The position numbers and the translations under genes are program-made. The notes under the pieces are model-generated. The model was not told the DNA's origin, ran no database searches, and worked only from the letters and a program-made list of their open reading frames with translations. DNA of 11,784 nucleotides, taken from positions 1-11,784 of the forward strand of contig JAGCWG010000177.1 in assembly GCA_017961965.1 (NCBI GenBank), written 5' to 3'. Of this stretch, positions 1 to 7,545 are shown piece by piece (the stretch's first letter is position 1; every line of letters starts with the position of its first letter). The DNA is from Bacteroidaceae bacterium. GTDB taxonomy: Bacteria > Bacteroidota > Bacteroidia > Bacteroidales > Bacteroidaceae.

Positions 1-1445
1 AAAGAGTATTCTTTCTTATTGTCACTTATACTATGTCTAAATGGATTGTAGAACTGCGAATGTTGAGGATAAAGAAAGTAGAAGCGATACAGGTCAAATA
101 TGTAGAATCTACATATTCGATGAGCAGACATGTTACTTTTATCTTTAGTCTTACTTTCAAGAATATCACGTTCTTCCTCAGTCATTTGTGATTGTAATCT
201 GTTTGACAGGTTACCTATGGTTTCACCAATACTTGTAATGGAAATGGCAAATGAATAAAGGTCACTATTGCAAAATGGAGTTGAGTTAATCATTGCTCCC
301 ACAAAACCCGTGATTTGTCCTTGTTCACTTTTGCTTATCAGCGGTGATTTAGGATCAAAAGGGTAGAACCAATGTGATGTCTTGTGGAAGAATTCGAAGT
401 TTTTCATAAGACGGAAAGAACTAAGGTAAATGTCAGCTCCATCATGTTCCATCTCTGCCATCTCGTGAATCTTCTTCTCTGCCTTCATGTCAGCATTTGT
501 CTTCTGCCATTCAGGATTCTCGTCGTCATCACGTCTTACAACTCCGCCCATAGCTTCCTTGAAAGACCTGCCAGCCATAATAGATGGAAGAATATCTGTG
601 TTCATCTTTGTAGTTATAGCATCAGTTGCACAACTTAGTTGTAACTGCGTACAAACAAAGATTATATCTTTAACGAATGTCGCATCGTCTGACATGATTT
701 TTAACTTACTTTTCAATTCATTGCTCAGACAAATACGATTGTCATATAGGCGTAGTGCAAGCACTATGCCTACAATGGCACGCATACTTATTGAAGCGTT
801 TGATGACAAGTAAGCATCAAACAGAAAGTGTAGTTTCCTAATGTCAAAGTATTCGAGAAGTGCCAGAGTTACAGCAGATACAAAGATTGCTTTTGTATCT
901 TCGTCTATATTCTGATTATCAATTACTGTATTGGATATTTCGTGTTTGATATTGCTCCATAATCCACTTGACCATGCATTCTCAAACATACAATTACGCA
1001 GTTCTTCCATCTTCATGCCAAGGGCAGAAAGCTTACGGTTGCGAATGCTGTCTCTCGTTTCATTGTTTTGCCCATTTATTACTTGAAGGTCAATGTTGGT
1101 GGTAATAATGTCGTTTATAATGTCCTCAAGGATTATCTCACCTTGATTGCGCATGGCAAGACAATACAAGTCAGCTGGACGTTCCTTGTATCTTTCTGCT
1201 CTATCAACAAGGTCATTTATGGTAAGAATCTGCAACTTAGTGTTGTTACGCTCGTTCATGGCGTTGTTGTCCACATAGTTTTGGAGCATATAATCCAGCA
1301 TGGCATTGTAGGAGAATTCTATCTTCTCCATCTCATTCTGAATGTCCCAGTTACCAAGCAAAGTGACCCTTTGTTTCAAAAGTTCGATAGCAGATGCTAT
1401 GTTGTCATTCTCAATGAATGATTTTACATTATCTGAAATTTCCAT
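1..1445 (-). CDS. Large TPR-like helical-repeat protein, N-terminal part (runs off the window)
   Basis: The minus-strand frame from ATG at 1445 is open without a stop to base 1, giving 481 codons; the C-terminus lies outside the window. I translated it by hand. The protein is cytoplasmic-looking, with no signal peptide or membrane segment. It is made of amphipathic helical blocks, for example MEISDNVKSFIENDNIASAI at the start and a leucine-rich stretch around residues 190-225. An acidic DDDENPEWQ segment lies near residues 309-317, and an aromatic WFYPFDP motif follows near residues 357-363. This layout matches, from memory, a large Bacteroidales protein usually annotated as tetratricopeptide-repeat protein. 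Its function is unknown. It starts 29 bp after the lipoprotein gene ends, so the two are probably co-transcribed. The frame and start are secure; the family name is less certain. Confidence 0.8.
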   Translation of the reverse strand, partial: MEISDNVKSFIENDNIASAIELLKQRVTLLGNWDIQNEMEKIEFSYNAMLDYMLQNYVDNNAMNERNNTKLQILTINDLVDRAERYKERPADLYCLAMRNQGEIILEDIINDIITTNIDLQVINGQNNETRDSIRNRKLSALGMKMEELRNCMFENAWSSGLWSNIKHEISNTVIDNQNIDEDTKAIFVSAVTLALLEYFDIRKLHFLFDAYLSSNASISMRAIVGIVLALRLYDNRICLSNELKSKLKIMSDDATFVKDIIFVCTQLQLSCATDAITTKMNTDILPSIMAGRSFKEAMGGVVRRDDDENPEWQKTNADMKAEKKIHEMAEMEHDGADIYLSSFRLMKNFEFFHKTSHWFYPFDPKSPLISKSEQGQITGFVGAMINSTPFCNSDLYSFAISITSIGETIGNLSNRLQSQMTEEERDILESKTKDKSNMSAHRICRFYIFDLYRFYFLYPQHSQFYNPFRHSISDNKKEYS

Positions 1446-1474
1446 GGTGCATGAATGTTCGCTATGGAATGATG

Positions 1475-2431
1475 TTACTTTTTCTTTGTGAATGTGCTGT
1501 CAACCAACTCTCCGAATGATACTGTACGCTTCATGAGCGTACGTCCGTTTGCCCATTCTGCGGTAGAACTTACAATCTTTGCATCAGGCATAGATGAAGC
1601 CTTAAATACAGGGTAGGAGAGTATCGTGTCAGGAATCTCGCTAATAAATTTCGTCTTTATTGTGTAAATCATGTCTTTGTCACCACGCTCATTAAGGGCA
1701 TTTAGACGATTTACAGCAATATCGTATCCTTCTACAAGCTTCCTGATGTCGTCATTGCGCTTGCTTACGATGCTATCGTGGAAGATAACGGCTGACAGGT
1801 TGCCGATAAGTTCCGATGATGAAATGAGACGATGAGCTCCGTTGTTTTCTGCTTCCATGGCGTATGGCTCTGGAAGGAAGGCTCCATCATACTGATTCTG
1901 ATCGGTCATCTTACAACGAAGAGCAATGTCGTTGATTTGTGGCTTGTTTAACTGCAATAGTGGGAGCTTGATGTGCTCCATCACTTTGTCAGCCATATAA
2001 TCCAACGCAGAGTTGCGTGTGATTGCCATAATCTTCTCCTTGATATTGTTCACAGATTTTATTCGTGATGAATGTGTTGACATAAGGAAAAGGTTCAAGT
2101 CAGTTCTCATGACAACCTTGACAGAATCGCCACGTGAACGCCAGATATTTGCCTTGACAATGTCGCTGACCACACCATCAGCTTCGCCATTAGTGAATGC
2201 TGTGTCGCAATCCATGGCAGAGCTGTAAGTGAGCAACTCTATGTTAAGCCCAAGGGAATCGTAGATTCCTGTCTCCTTGGCGTAATAGAGTGGGAGGTTA
2301 TCCATTGTTGGTACAAGTGCAACGTGTAAGGCTGTAGAGTTGTACTCTACAACAGAGTCGTCTTTGGAGTCATTGCAAGAAAAAAGCCCTGCAATAACAA
2401 AAGGCAAAATGATGTAAAGGATTCTTTTCAT
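1475..2431 (-). CDS. ABC-transporter-type substrate-binding lipoprotein (NMT1/THI5-like)
   Basis: The 318-residue product has a lipoprotein signal: MKR, a hydrophobic stretch and LFSC, with Cys19 as the lipidated residue. The next residues, NDSKDD, are Lys/Asp-rich, as in Bacteroidota lipoproteins exported to the cell surface. The mature part resembles periplasmic-binding-protein family 2 members of the NMT1/THI5/SsuA type: a first strand HVALVPTMDNLPLYYAKETG, then YDSLGLNIELL, a duplicated alpha/beta layout, and a hinge-region 'FLPEPYAMEAE' that matches the usual 'xxPEP' motif of this family. The ligand cannot be read from the sequence. The frame also extends 18 codons upstream to 2485, but that start lies inside the hairpin at 2452-2491 and precedes the signal peptide, so ATG at 2431 is preferred. 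No permease or ATPase gene is next to it; the TPR-like gene follows 29 bp later. Confidence 0.85.
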   Translation of the reverse strand: MKRILYIILPFVIAGLFSCNDSKDDSVVEYNSTALHVALVPTMDNLPLYYAKETGIYDSLGLNIELLTYSSAMDCDTAFTNGEADGVVSDIVKANIWRSRGDSVKVVMRTDLNLFLMSTHSSRIKSVNNIKEKIMAITRNSALDYMADKVMEHIKLPLLQLNKPQINDIALRCKMTDQNQYDGAFLPEPYAMEAENNGAHRLISSSELIGNLSAVIFHDSIVSKRNDDIRKLVEGYDIAVNRLNALNERGDKDMIYTIKTKFISEIPDTILSYPVFKASSMPDAKIVSSTAEWANGRTLMKRTVSFGELVDSTFTKKK

Positions 2432-2451
2432 AAAAAAGTAAAAACAAAATA

Positions 2452-2491
2452 GACAATTTGTCTCTTGTAGTGATACTCGAGACAAATTGTC
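2452..2491 (-). terminator. Hairpin after pgk, probable terminator or leader hairpin
   Basis: GACAATTTGTCTC (2452-2464) and its exact reverse complement (2479-2491) form a perfect 13-bp stem with a 14-nt loop. On the minus strand the stem begins 43 nt after the pgk stop codon and is followed by TATTTTGTTTTTACTTTTTT, a U-rich tail. This fits an intrinsic terminator for pgk. Only 20 nt separate the stem from the lipoprotein ATG, so the hairpin may instead attenuate read-through into that gene or sit in its 5' leader. Confidence 0.65.
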
Positions 2492-2534
2492 GTATTTATT
2501 ATAATTCAGTTAAGTGAATATGCAATAAGCATAA

Positions 2535-3803
2535 TTATTCACCCTTAACAGCTGCTACACCTGGGAGAACCTTACCCTCGATAGCCTCAAGGAGAGCACC
2601 ACCACCTGTAGAGATGTAAGATACCTTGTCAGCAAGACCGAACTTGTTTACACAAGCAACTGAATCGCCACCACCGATGAGTGAGAATGCGCCCTCAGCT
2701 GTTGCCTTAGCGATTGCCTCACCAATAGCCTTAGAACCTGCTGTGAAGTCCTCGCACTCGAAGCATCCTGCAGGACCGTTCCAAAGGATTGTCTTAGCAC
2801 CCTTGATTGCGTTAGCGAACTTCTCACGGCTTACAGGACCTGCATCAAGACCCTCGAACTCAGCTGGGATTGCGTTAGATGGGAATACCTCAACCTTAGC
2901 GCCTGGCTTAACTGAGAATGTAGAGAAGTCGTAACCTGTACAACATACTGAATCCTCACCGAGAACGAGTTCAACACCATTCTTCTTAGCAAGTTCCTCA
3001 ACGTTGCGAGCAACATCAAGCTTGTCAAGTTCAACGATTGAACCACCAATCTCACCACCGTGTGCCTTAGCGAATGTGTATGTCATACCACCGCAGAGGA
3101 TGAGCTTATCTACCTTACCGAGGAGGTTCTCGATGATACCGATCTTAGAAGATACCTTTGAACCACCCATGATAGCTACGAATGGACGCTCAATCTTGTT
3201 GAGAACAGCGTCAACGGCCTTAACCTCCTTCTCCATGAGGAGACCGAGCATGATGTCCTTCTTGTCGAAGTAGTCAGCGATAACGGCTGTAGAACCGTGC
3301 TTACGGTGAGCTGTACCGAATGCATCCATTACCCAGCAGTCAGCGTAAGAAGCGAGTTTCTTAGCAAACTCCTTCTGTGAAGCCTTCATTGCCTTCTTAG
3401 CATCCTCGTATGCAGGATCTTCCTTGTCGATGCCTACTGGCTTACCTTCCTCCTCAGCGTAGAAGCGGAGGTTCTCAAGAAGAAGAACTTCACCAGCCTT
3501 GAGAGCTGCTGCCTGAGCATCAGCCTTCTGACAGTCGTCAGCAAACTTAACGTCAACACCGAGTGCCTGGCTTACAGCAGGAACAATCTGCTTGAGTGAG
3601 AGCTCTGGCTTAACCTTGCCCTTTGGCTTACCCATGTGTGACATGATGATAAGAGCACCGCCCTTTTCAAGGATAAGTTTGAGTGTAGGAAGAGCACCGT
3701 TGATACGAGTCATATCTGTGATCTTACCGTCCTGAATAGGCACATTGAAATCTACACGAACGATTGCCTTCTTACCTGAGAAGTCATAATCTTGAATGTT
3801 CAT
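2535..3803 (-). CDS. pgk: Phosphoglycerate kinase
   Basis: This glycolytic cytosolic enzyme transfers phosphate between 1,3-bisphosphoglycerate and ADP, giving 3-phosphoglycerate and ATP. The 422-residue product has the usual length and all the signature blocks: VRVDFNVP (15-22), the catalytic Arg33 in TRI, HMGKPKG (56-62), LLLENLRF (107-114), [10 protein letters not shown] (160-169), GGSKVSSK (213-220), the nucleotide-binding WNGPAGCFE (341-349), and the GGGDS phosphate loop (377-381) before a C-terminal [12 protein letters not shown] at 3803 gives the family-typical N-terminus. The gene has its own TATCTTTG promoter about 95 bp upstream and a strong hairpin downstream, so it is probably expressed mainly as a single gene. 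The whole antisense strand has few stops, which fits the biased codon use of a highly expressed gene. Confidence 0.98.
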   Translation of the reverse strand: MNIQDYDFSGKKAIVRVDFNVPIQDGKITDMTRINGALPTLKLILEKGGALIIMSHMGKPKGKVKPELSLKQIVPAVSQALGVDVKFADDCQKADAQAAALKAGEVLLLENLRFYAEEEGKPVGIDKEDPAYEDAKKAMKASQKEFAKKLASYADCWVMDAFGTAHRKHGSTAVIADYFDKKDIMLGLLMEKEVKAVDAVLNKIERPFVAIMGGSKVSSKIGIIENLLGKVDKLILCGGMTYTFAKAHGGEIGGSIVELDKLDVARNVEELAKKNGVELVLGEDSVCCTGYDFSTFSVKPGAKVEVFPSNAIPAEFEGLDAGPVSREKFANAIKGAKTILWNGPAGCFECEDFTAGSKAIGEAIAKATAEGAFSLIGGGDSVACVNKFGLADKVSYISTGGGALLEAIEGKVLPGVAAVKGE

Positions 3804-3833
3804 AGTCTTTTATGTTTATTAAATTGTTAAATT

Positions 3834-3847
3834 AAAGAAATTTCTTT
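3834..3847. repeat. 14-bp palindrome in the pgk leader
   Basis: AAAGAAATTTCTTT is a perfect palindrome between the putative pgk transcription start and its ATG. It could be an operator or a weak leader hairpin, but it is AT-rich enough to arise by chance. Confidence 0.3.
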
Positions 3848-3895
3848 CGTTTGTATTGTTGAACGATTTGAAAACAACAAATTTCATATTGACTG

Positions 3896-3903
3896 CAAAG
3901 ATA
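3896..3903 (-). promoter_or_regulatory. Bacteroidota-type promoter of pgk (-7 box)
   Basis: The minus strand reads TATCTTTG followed by CAG, an exact match to the TAnnTTTG -7 consensus of Bacteroidota primary sigma factor promoters. It lies in the 121-bp spacer between nth and pgk. It implies a start near 3888-3891 and an 85-nt leader. A convincing -33 TTTG box is not visible. Confidence 0.7.
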
Positions 3904-3924
3904 ATAAAATCTCTGCTAATATGA

Positions 3925-4575
3925 TTATCCTAAAGGATTTTTTTTGACAAAATGGTTGCAAAGGTGCTTTATATCACATTTTTCGCACTTAGGTTTCCGC
4001 GATTGACAAATGTACCTTCCATGTAGGAGCAACCAATGGTGTGCGTCTGGGATTTTTTCTGCTGGAATATGCTTAACAAGTTCCTTTTCCACTGAATATG
4101 GAGTGGTGCAACTTTCGGGTACAAGTCCTAACCTGTGACTTACCCTGAAAATATGGGTGTCCACTGCCATTGCTGATTTCCTCCATATTACGGCTTGAAT
4201 GACATTTGCCGTCTTGCGACCTACTCCTGGCAGTTTTACAAGGTCGTCCATGTCGCTTGGCACTTCTCCGCCATGTTGTTCCATGAGCATCTTTGCCATT
4301 CCTACAAGGTGCTTTGCCTTGTTGTTCGGGTAACTGATGCTCCTGATGTATTCAAAGATGGCTTCTGGCGTTGCTTCTGCCATCACCTCTGCCGTCGGGT
4401 AGTCGCGAAACAAGGTTGGAGTAACCATGTTTACTCTCTTGTCCGTGCATTGGGCAGAGAGAATCACGGCTACAAGAAGCTCGAACGGGGTGGTGTAGTT
4501 CAACTCCGAACTTACGTCTGGCATTGAGGCTTCAAAATACTCAATGACCTTGCTGTACTTTTCTTGCTTCCTCAT
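3925..4575 (-). CDS. nth: Endonuclease III (DNA glycosylase/AP lyase)
   Basis: Base-excision repair enzyme that removes oxidised pyrimidines and cleaves the abasic site. The 216-residue length is normal for Nth. The helix-hairpin-helix is LPGVGRKTAN (115-124), with the catalytic lysine at K121. The catalytic aspartate is D139 in VDTHIFRVSHRLGL. The C-terminal iron-sulfur loop has C190, C197, C200 and C206, exactly the C-x6-C-x2-C-x5-C spacing that holds the [4Fe-4S] cluster. The N-terminal block LLVAVILSAQCTDKRVN (33-49) is also typical. The ATG at 4575 lies inside the 3' end of the TIGR02757 gene, an overlap of 35 bp, so the two are probably translated from one mRNA. The gene ends 121 bp before pgk. 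No key residue is missing. Confidence 0.97.
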   Translation of the reverse strand: MRKQEKYSKVIEYFEASMPDVSSELNYTTPFELLVAVILSAQCTDKRVNMVTPTLFRDYPTAEVMAEATPEAIFEYIRSISYPNNKAKHLVGMAKMLMEQHGGEVPSDMDDLVKLPGVGRKTANVIQAVIWRKSAMAVDTHIFRVSHRLGLVPESCTTPYSVEKELVKHIPAEKIPDAHHWLLLHGRYICQSRKPKCEKCDIKHLCNHFVKKNPLG

Positions 4576-5290
4576 CGGCTAAAGTCATTAGTGCAATGTC
4601 ATATTTTAGTGGGTCTTCAGCATCCCATGACTTGAAAATGTTGGTCAGTTCCTCGCAGGCTTTCCATGTCGGGCGCTTGTTCTTCAGAATGGATTGTGTC
4701 TGTTGCATAACATGCACGTCCATAACAGCATACAAATCTTTGCTTGAGCGTGACTTCCATATTCCCAAGTCGGGACTTTGCGTACGTGTCATCCATCGAA
4801 TGAACATGCAAATTCGCTTGCAGGCGGACTTGTCCATACTTCCCACCTTGGCTGGTTGGAGCCAGTTGCAGATGATGGCAATGACCTCCTTTGTTGTCTT
4901 GCCTTCAAATATCTCTTCGAGTGTCTCATGCCCCTGTATTGCCCACTGGAGGTTACGGCAAACAGCCTTGAACGTAGGTACATTGAGAGTACGATAGACG
5001 CAGTTGTTCTTTGCCGTCGTGTAACTCATCTCATAGCATCCCATGCGGATGAAATGTGCTGGGTGCCAGTGCATCTCGTCGCGAATCATTCGTAGGGCAG
5101 TAGGGTAGATAACCTTGCGCGAACCCCAAGTAATCATGGCAACAAGGAGTGCTCCAAGCTCTATGTCGAGCTGGTTGTCGGTGTGTTCCATCAGTTGATA
5201 AACCACGCCGCATGGGTCAACAGCCTTGAAACGCTCTATGCTGAAGGTCTCTGAATATGCCTTGTCAAGCTTTTCTTTGAAATCGTTCAT
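4541..5290 (-). CDS. TIGR02757 (DUF2400) family protein, function unknown
   Basis: The 249-residue product matches, from memory, the TIGR02757/DUF2400 family common in Bacteroidota. Recognisable blocks are VDP (24-26), DIELGALLVAMITWGSRK (42-59, family pattern DIE..AxxAWGNR), ICMFIRWMTR with DLGIW in the middle, MDVH (190-193), and YDIALMTLADEE near the C-terminus. It has no signal peptide or transmembrane helix, so it is probably cytoplasmic. No biochemical role is established to my knowledge. The frame can be extended to 5314, but only to a TTG codon that lies in a hairpin stem; ATG at 5290 is preferred. The 35-bp overlap with nth suggests translational coupling. A link to DNA metabolism is only an inference from that adjacency. 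Confidence 0.85.
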   Translation of the reverse strand: MNDFKEKLDKAYSETFSIERFKAVDPCGVVYQLMEHTDNQLDIELGALLVAMITWGSRKVIYPTALRMIRDEMHWHPAHFIRMGCYEMSYTTAKNNCVYRTLNVPTFKAVCRNLQWAIQGHETLEEIFEGKTTKEVIAIICNWLQPAKVGSMDKSACKRICMFIRWMTRTQSPDLGIWKSRSSKDLYAVMDVHVMQQTQSILKNKRPTWKACEELTNIFKSWDAEDPLKYDIALMTLADEEARKVQQGH

Positions 5291-5309
5291 TGAAACAGGA
5301 ATGATGTGG

Positions 5310-5331
5310 GGCAAGCCAAAGACGGCTTGCC
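5310..5331. other. Hairpin upstream of the TIGR02757 gene
   Basis: GGCAAGCC (5310-5317) and GGCTTGCC (5324-5331) pair perfectly around a 6-nt loop. On the minus strand the stem ends 19 nt before the ATG at 5290. It has no U-tract behind it, so it could be a leader structure rather than a classical terminator. Confidence 0.5.
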
Positions 5332-5365
5332 GTGAGTTGTGAGTTACTCCCTTTTTAAACTCCTT

Positions 5366-5391
5366 GCAAGTAAAGCGTCAGCTGAACTTGC
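5366..5391 (-). terminator. Imperfect hairpin just after nadE, possible terminator
   Basis: On the minus strand GCAAGT pairs with ACTTGC, with a 2x2 internal loop and an inner AGC/GCT stem closed by a TGAC tetraloop. It starts 14 nt after the nadE stop codon. The following bases are purine-rich, not a U-tract, so termination is unproven; it may instead be a processing site or RNA 3'-end protector within an operon. Confidence 0.35.
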
Positions 5392-5405
5392 GAAACTTGA
5401 ATAGC

Positions 5406-7373
5406 TTAAAGCTCTTCGCATTCCTTAACCCACTGGGCATAACTTGCGTCAGATGGCATTCGCCAGTCGCCACGAGGGCTAAGGCTTACGCTTCCTACCT
5501 TAGGACCGTCAGGGAGACATGAGCGCTTGAACTGTTGAGTGAAGAAACGACGGCAGAATGTTGTCAACCATTTCTTTATGGTCTCTTCATCGTATGAACC
5601 TACAGGCATTGATATCTCCTCATCCTTGTATGTCTGCTCGATGAAAGCCTTCTTTGCAAGATGATAAATCTTTGCTGGGCGGAATCCATTTCTGAGGCAG
5701 TTGTAAAGGAAGAAGTCATGAAGCTCGTAAGGGCCTACGAGGTCTTCCGTCTTCTGCTTTATCTCGCCGTTTTCATCGGCAGGGATAAGCTCTGGGCTTA
5801 TAGGAGTGTCAACAATGTCAAGGAGCGTGTTCCTTGATTCCTCGTCAACGATGCTGTTTGCCACCCATGACACAAGGTACTTGACGAGTGTCTTAGGAAT
5901 ACTACAGTTGACGCCATAGTTTGACATGTGGTCAGCATTGTATGTTGCCCATCCGAGTGCAAGCTCTGAGAGGTCGCCTGTTCCTACTACGAAACCGTCA
6001 AACTGGTTTGCCACGTCCATAAGAATCTGCGTGCGCTCGCGTGCCTGTCCGTTCTCGTACGTCACGTCGTGGATGTTGATGTTCTGATCGATGTCCCTAA
6101 AGTGCTGAAGACAAGCATCCTTAATGCTTATTTCCTTAAGTGTTACTCCAAGTGACTCCATAAGTGAAACGGAGTTGTTGTAGGTGCGACCAGTCGTTCC
6201 GAATCCTGGCATCGTGATTCCGATGATGTCGGTACGATTGCGCTTGAGCTTGTCCATTGTCTTGACGCACACAAGGAGGGCGAGAGTAGAGTCAAGTCCT
6301 CCAGAGATACCGAGCACTACGCTCTTGGCACCTGTATGAACAATACGCTTTGCGAGACCTTCCACCTGAATGGCGAATATCTCCTCGCAACGCTCGTCGA
6401 GAGTCTTGCCAGAAGGTACGAATGGGTGTGGGTCAATCCAGCGTGTAAGTTCGAAATCATACCTTGGGTTACAAGGCTGTGTGTGAATCTCCACCGTGTC
6501 GGAAATGTCCGTGAGACGTATGTTTTCGCTGAACGTGGTGTTAATCATTCGCTCTGTGCGAAGGTGCTCCACGTCGATGTCTGAGATTATCATCTGGTCG
6601 TCAAGGGAGAAGCGTTCGCTGCTGCCTATGAGCGAGCCGTTTTCGTAGATGAGTGCGTTTCCTGCAAATACGACATCCTGAGTCGATTCGCCGAATCCGC
6701 ATGATGAATATACGTATCCTGAGATGCAACGCGCAGATTGCTGGCTGATGAGCGAGCGGAGATACTGGTTCTTGGCGATAAGCTCGTTTGTGGCAGAGAG
6801 GTTGAAGATGACCTCAGCTCCGCGAAGTGCGAGGCTGCTGCTTGGCGGTACTGGTGCCCAGAGGTCTTCACAAAGCTCAATGCCGAAGGTTACCTTGCTT
6901 GTCTTGAACAGCATGTTCTTGCCCATAGGTACTGACTGTGCGCAGAGGCTCACGTTGCAGTTAGGTATGGTGCTTGCTGATGCAAACCATCTCTGCTCGT
7001 AGAACTCCTTGTAGTTAGGGAGGTAGGTCTTTGGCACTAAGCCCAGAATCTTTCCACCCTGAATAACCACGGCGCAGTTGTAGAGCGACGACTTCACCTG
7101 AACAGGCATTCCTATAATGGAGATAATCTGAAGTGAACGAGTCACGTCAAGAAGACGGAACAACGCTGCCTCAGCATTGTCCAACAACAATTGCTGGCTG
7201 AAGAGGTCCTGGCAGGTGTATGATGTTATGCTTAACTCTGGGAAAACGATTATTTCCACACCTTTGCCCTCAGCTTGTACAATGAGACTTTCAATCTCTT
7301 TTTCGTTGTAATCACAATCTGCTACCTTCAGCGAAGGAATGGCAGAAGCAACTTTGATGAATCCGTAATTCAC
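5406..7373 (-). CDS. nadE: NAD(+) synthetase, glutamine-dependent
   Basis: This enzyme carries out the last step of NAD synthesis: it amidates deamido-NAD using ATP, with ammonia released from glutamine. The 655-residue product is the two-domain form. Residues 1 to about 290 are a nitrilase-type glutaminase with the triad E46 (VFPELS), K115 ([14 protein letters not shown]) and C168 (IELCEDLW). Residues from about 325 on are the synthetase with the ATP PP-loop SGGLDST (357-363), followed by the conserved [12 protein letters not shown]. The C-terminus is intact. The start codon is GTG at 7373; MNYGFIKVA is the family-typical N-terminus and no in-frame ATG gives a better fit. A possible promoter with a palindromic site lies just upstream. 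The next gene, TIGR02757, begins 115 bp later, beyond two hairpins. Confidence 0.97.
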   Translation of the reverse strand: MNYGFIKVASAIPSLKVADCDYNEKEIESLIVQAEGKGVEIIVFPELSITSYTCQDLFSQQLLLDNAEAALFRLLDVTRSLQIISIIGMPVQVKSSLYNCAVVIQGGKILGLVPKTYLPNYKEFYEQRWFASASTIPNCNVSLCAQSVPMGKNMLFKTSKVTFGIELCEDLWAPVPPSSSLALRGAEVIFNLSATNELIAKNQYLRSLISQQSARCISGYVYSSCGFGESTQDVVFAGNALIYENGSLIGSSERFSLDDQMIISDIDVEHLRTERMINTTFSENIRLTDISDTVEIHTQPCNPRYDFELTRWIDPHPFVPSGKTLDERCEEIFAIQVEGLAKRIVHTGAKSVVLGISGGLDSTLALLVCVKTMDKLKRNRTDIIGITMPGFGTTGRTYNNSVSLMESLGVTLKEISIKDACLQHFRDIDQNINIHDVTYENGQARERTQILMDVANQFDGFVVGTGDLSELALGWATYNADHMSNYGVNCSIPKTLVKYLVSWVANSIVDEESRNTLLDIVDTPISPELIPADENGEIKQKTEDLVGPYELHDFFLYNCLRNGFRPAKIYHLAKKAFIEQTYKDEEISMPVGSYDEETIKKWLTTFCRRFFTQQFKRSCLPDGPKVGSVSLSPRGDWRMPSDASYAQWVKECEEL

Positions 7374-7397
7374 GACTGTATTATTTAATTGAATTTG

Positions 7398-7425
7398 TTA
7401 TCTGTAGATAAACATTGCTAAAGTA
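7398..7425 (-). promoter_or_regulatory. Possible nadE promoter with palindromic operator-like site
   Basis: The minus strand has TACTTTAG (7418-7425), one base off the TAnnTTTG consensus. It is followed at once by the inverted repeat TTATCT-2-AGATAA (7398-7411), which would overlap the transcription start. That is a normal place for a repressor site. The nadE GTG is 24 bp downstream of the palindrome. The regulator cannot be named from the sequence. Confidence 0.35.
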
Positions 7426-7458
7426 AAAAGTGAAAAGTGAATAGTGAAAAGTGAAAAA
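7423..7458. repeat. GTGAAAA heptamer array
   Basis: Five tandem heptamers: GTAAAAA, GTGAAAA, GTGAATA, GTGAAAA and GTGAAAA. The same unit occurs in inverted orientation at 7507-7530 and in direct orientation at the right end of the window (11761-11784). The unit is not part of any gene. Confidence 0.85.
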
Positions 7459-7522
7459 TCCATTTTCCCCATATTCGCAAGATTCATGCGAATAGTAAGG
7501 AACTGATTTTTTCACTTTTCAC
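7444..7522. repeat. Nested inverted repeats between the GH43 gene and nadE
   Basis: Outer arms of 15 bp (7444-7458 and 7508-7522), built from GTGAAAA units, are perfect reverse complements. Inside them TATTCGCA (7472-7479) and TGCGAATA (7487-7494) form an 8-bp stem with a 7-nt loop. The element starts 24 bp after the GH43 stop codon on the transcribed strand, so the inner hairpin may end the GH43 transcript, though no U-run follows it directly. It could also be a small repeat-derived element. Confidence 0.6.
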
Positions 7523-7545
7523 TTTCACTTATTCTAACCCTGTGT

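Noticed and set aside
384..1421. Plus-strand open frames at 384-638, 487-813 and 1068-1421
   Set aside because: They lie antisense to the continuous minus-strand frame of the TPR-like protein, have no promoter, and their translations look like no protein family.
2432..2485. Longer start for the lipoprotein gene at 2485
   Set aside because: It would place 18 residues before a standard lipoprotein signal peptide and begin in a hairpin stem.
5291..5314. TTG start for the TIGR02757 gene at 5314
   Set aside because: It is a rare codon in a hairpin stem, while an ATG eight codons later fits the family.
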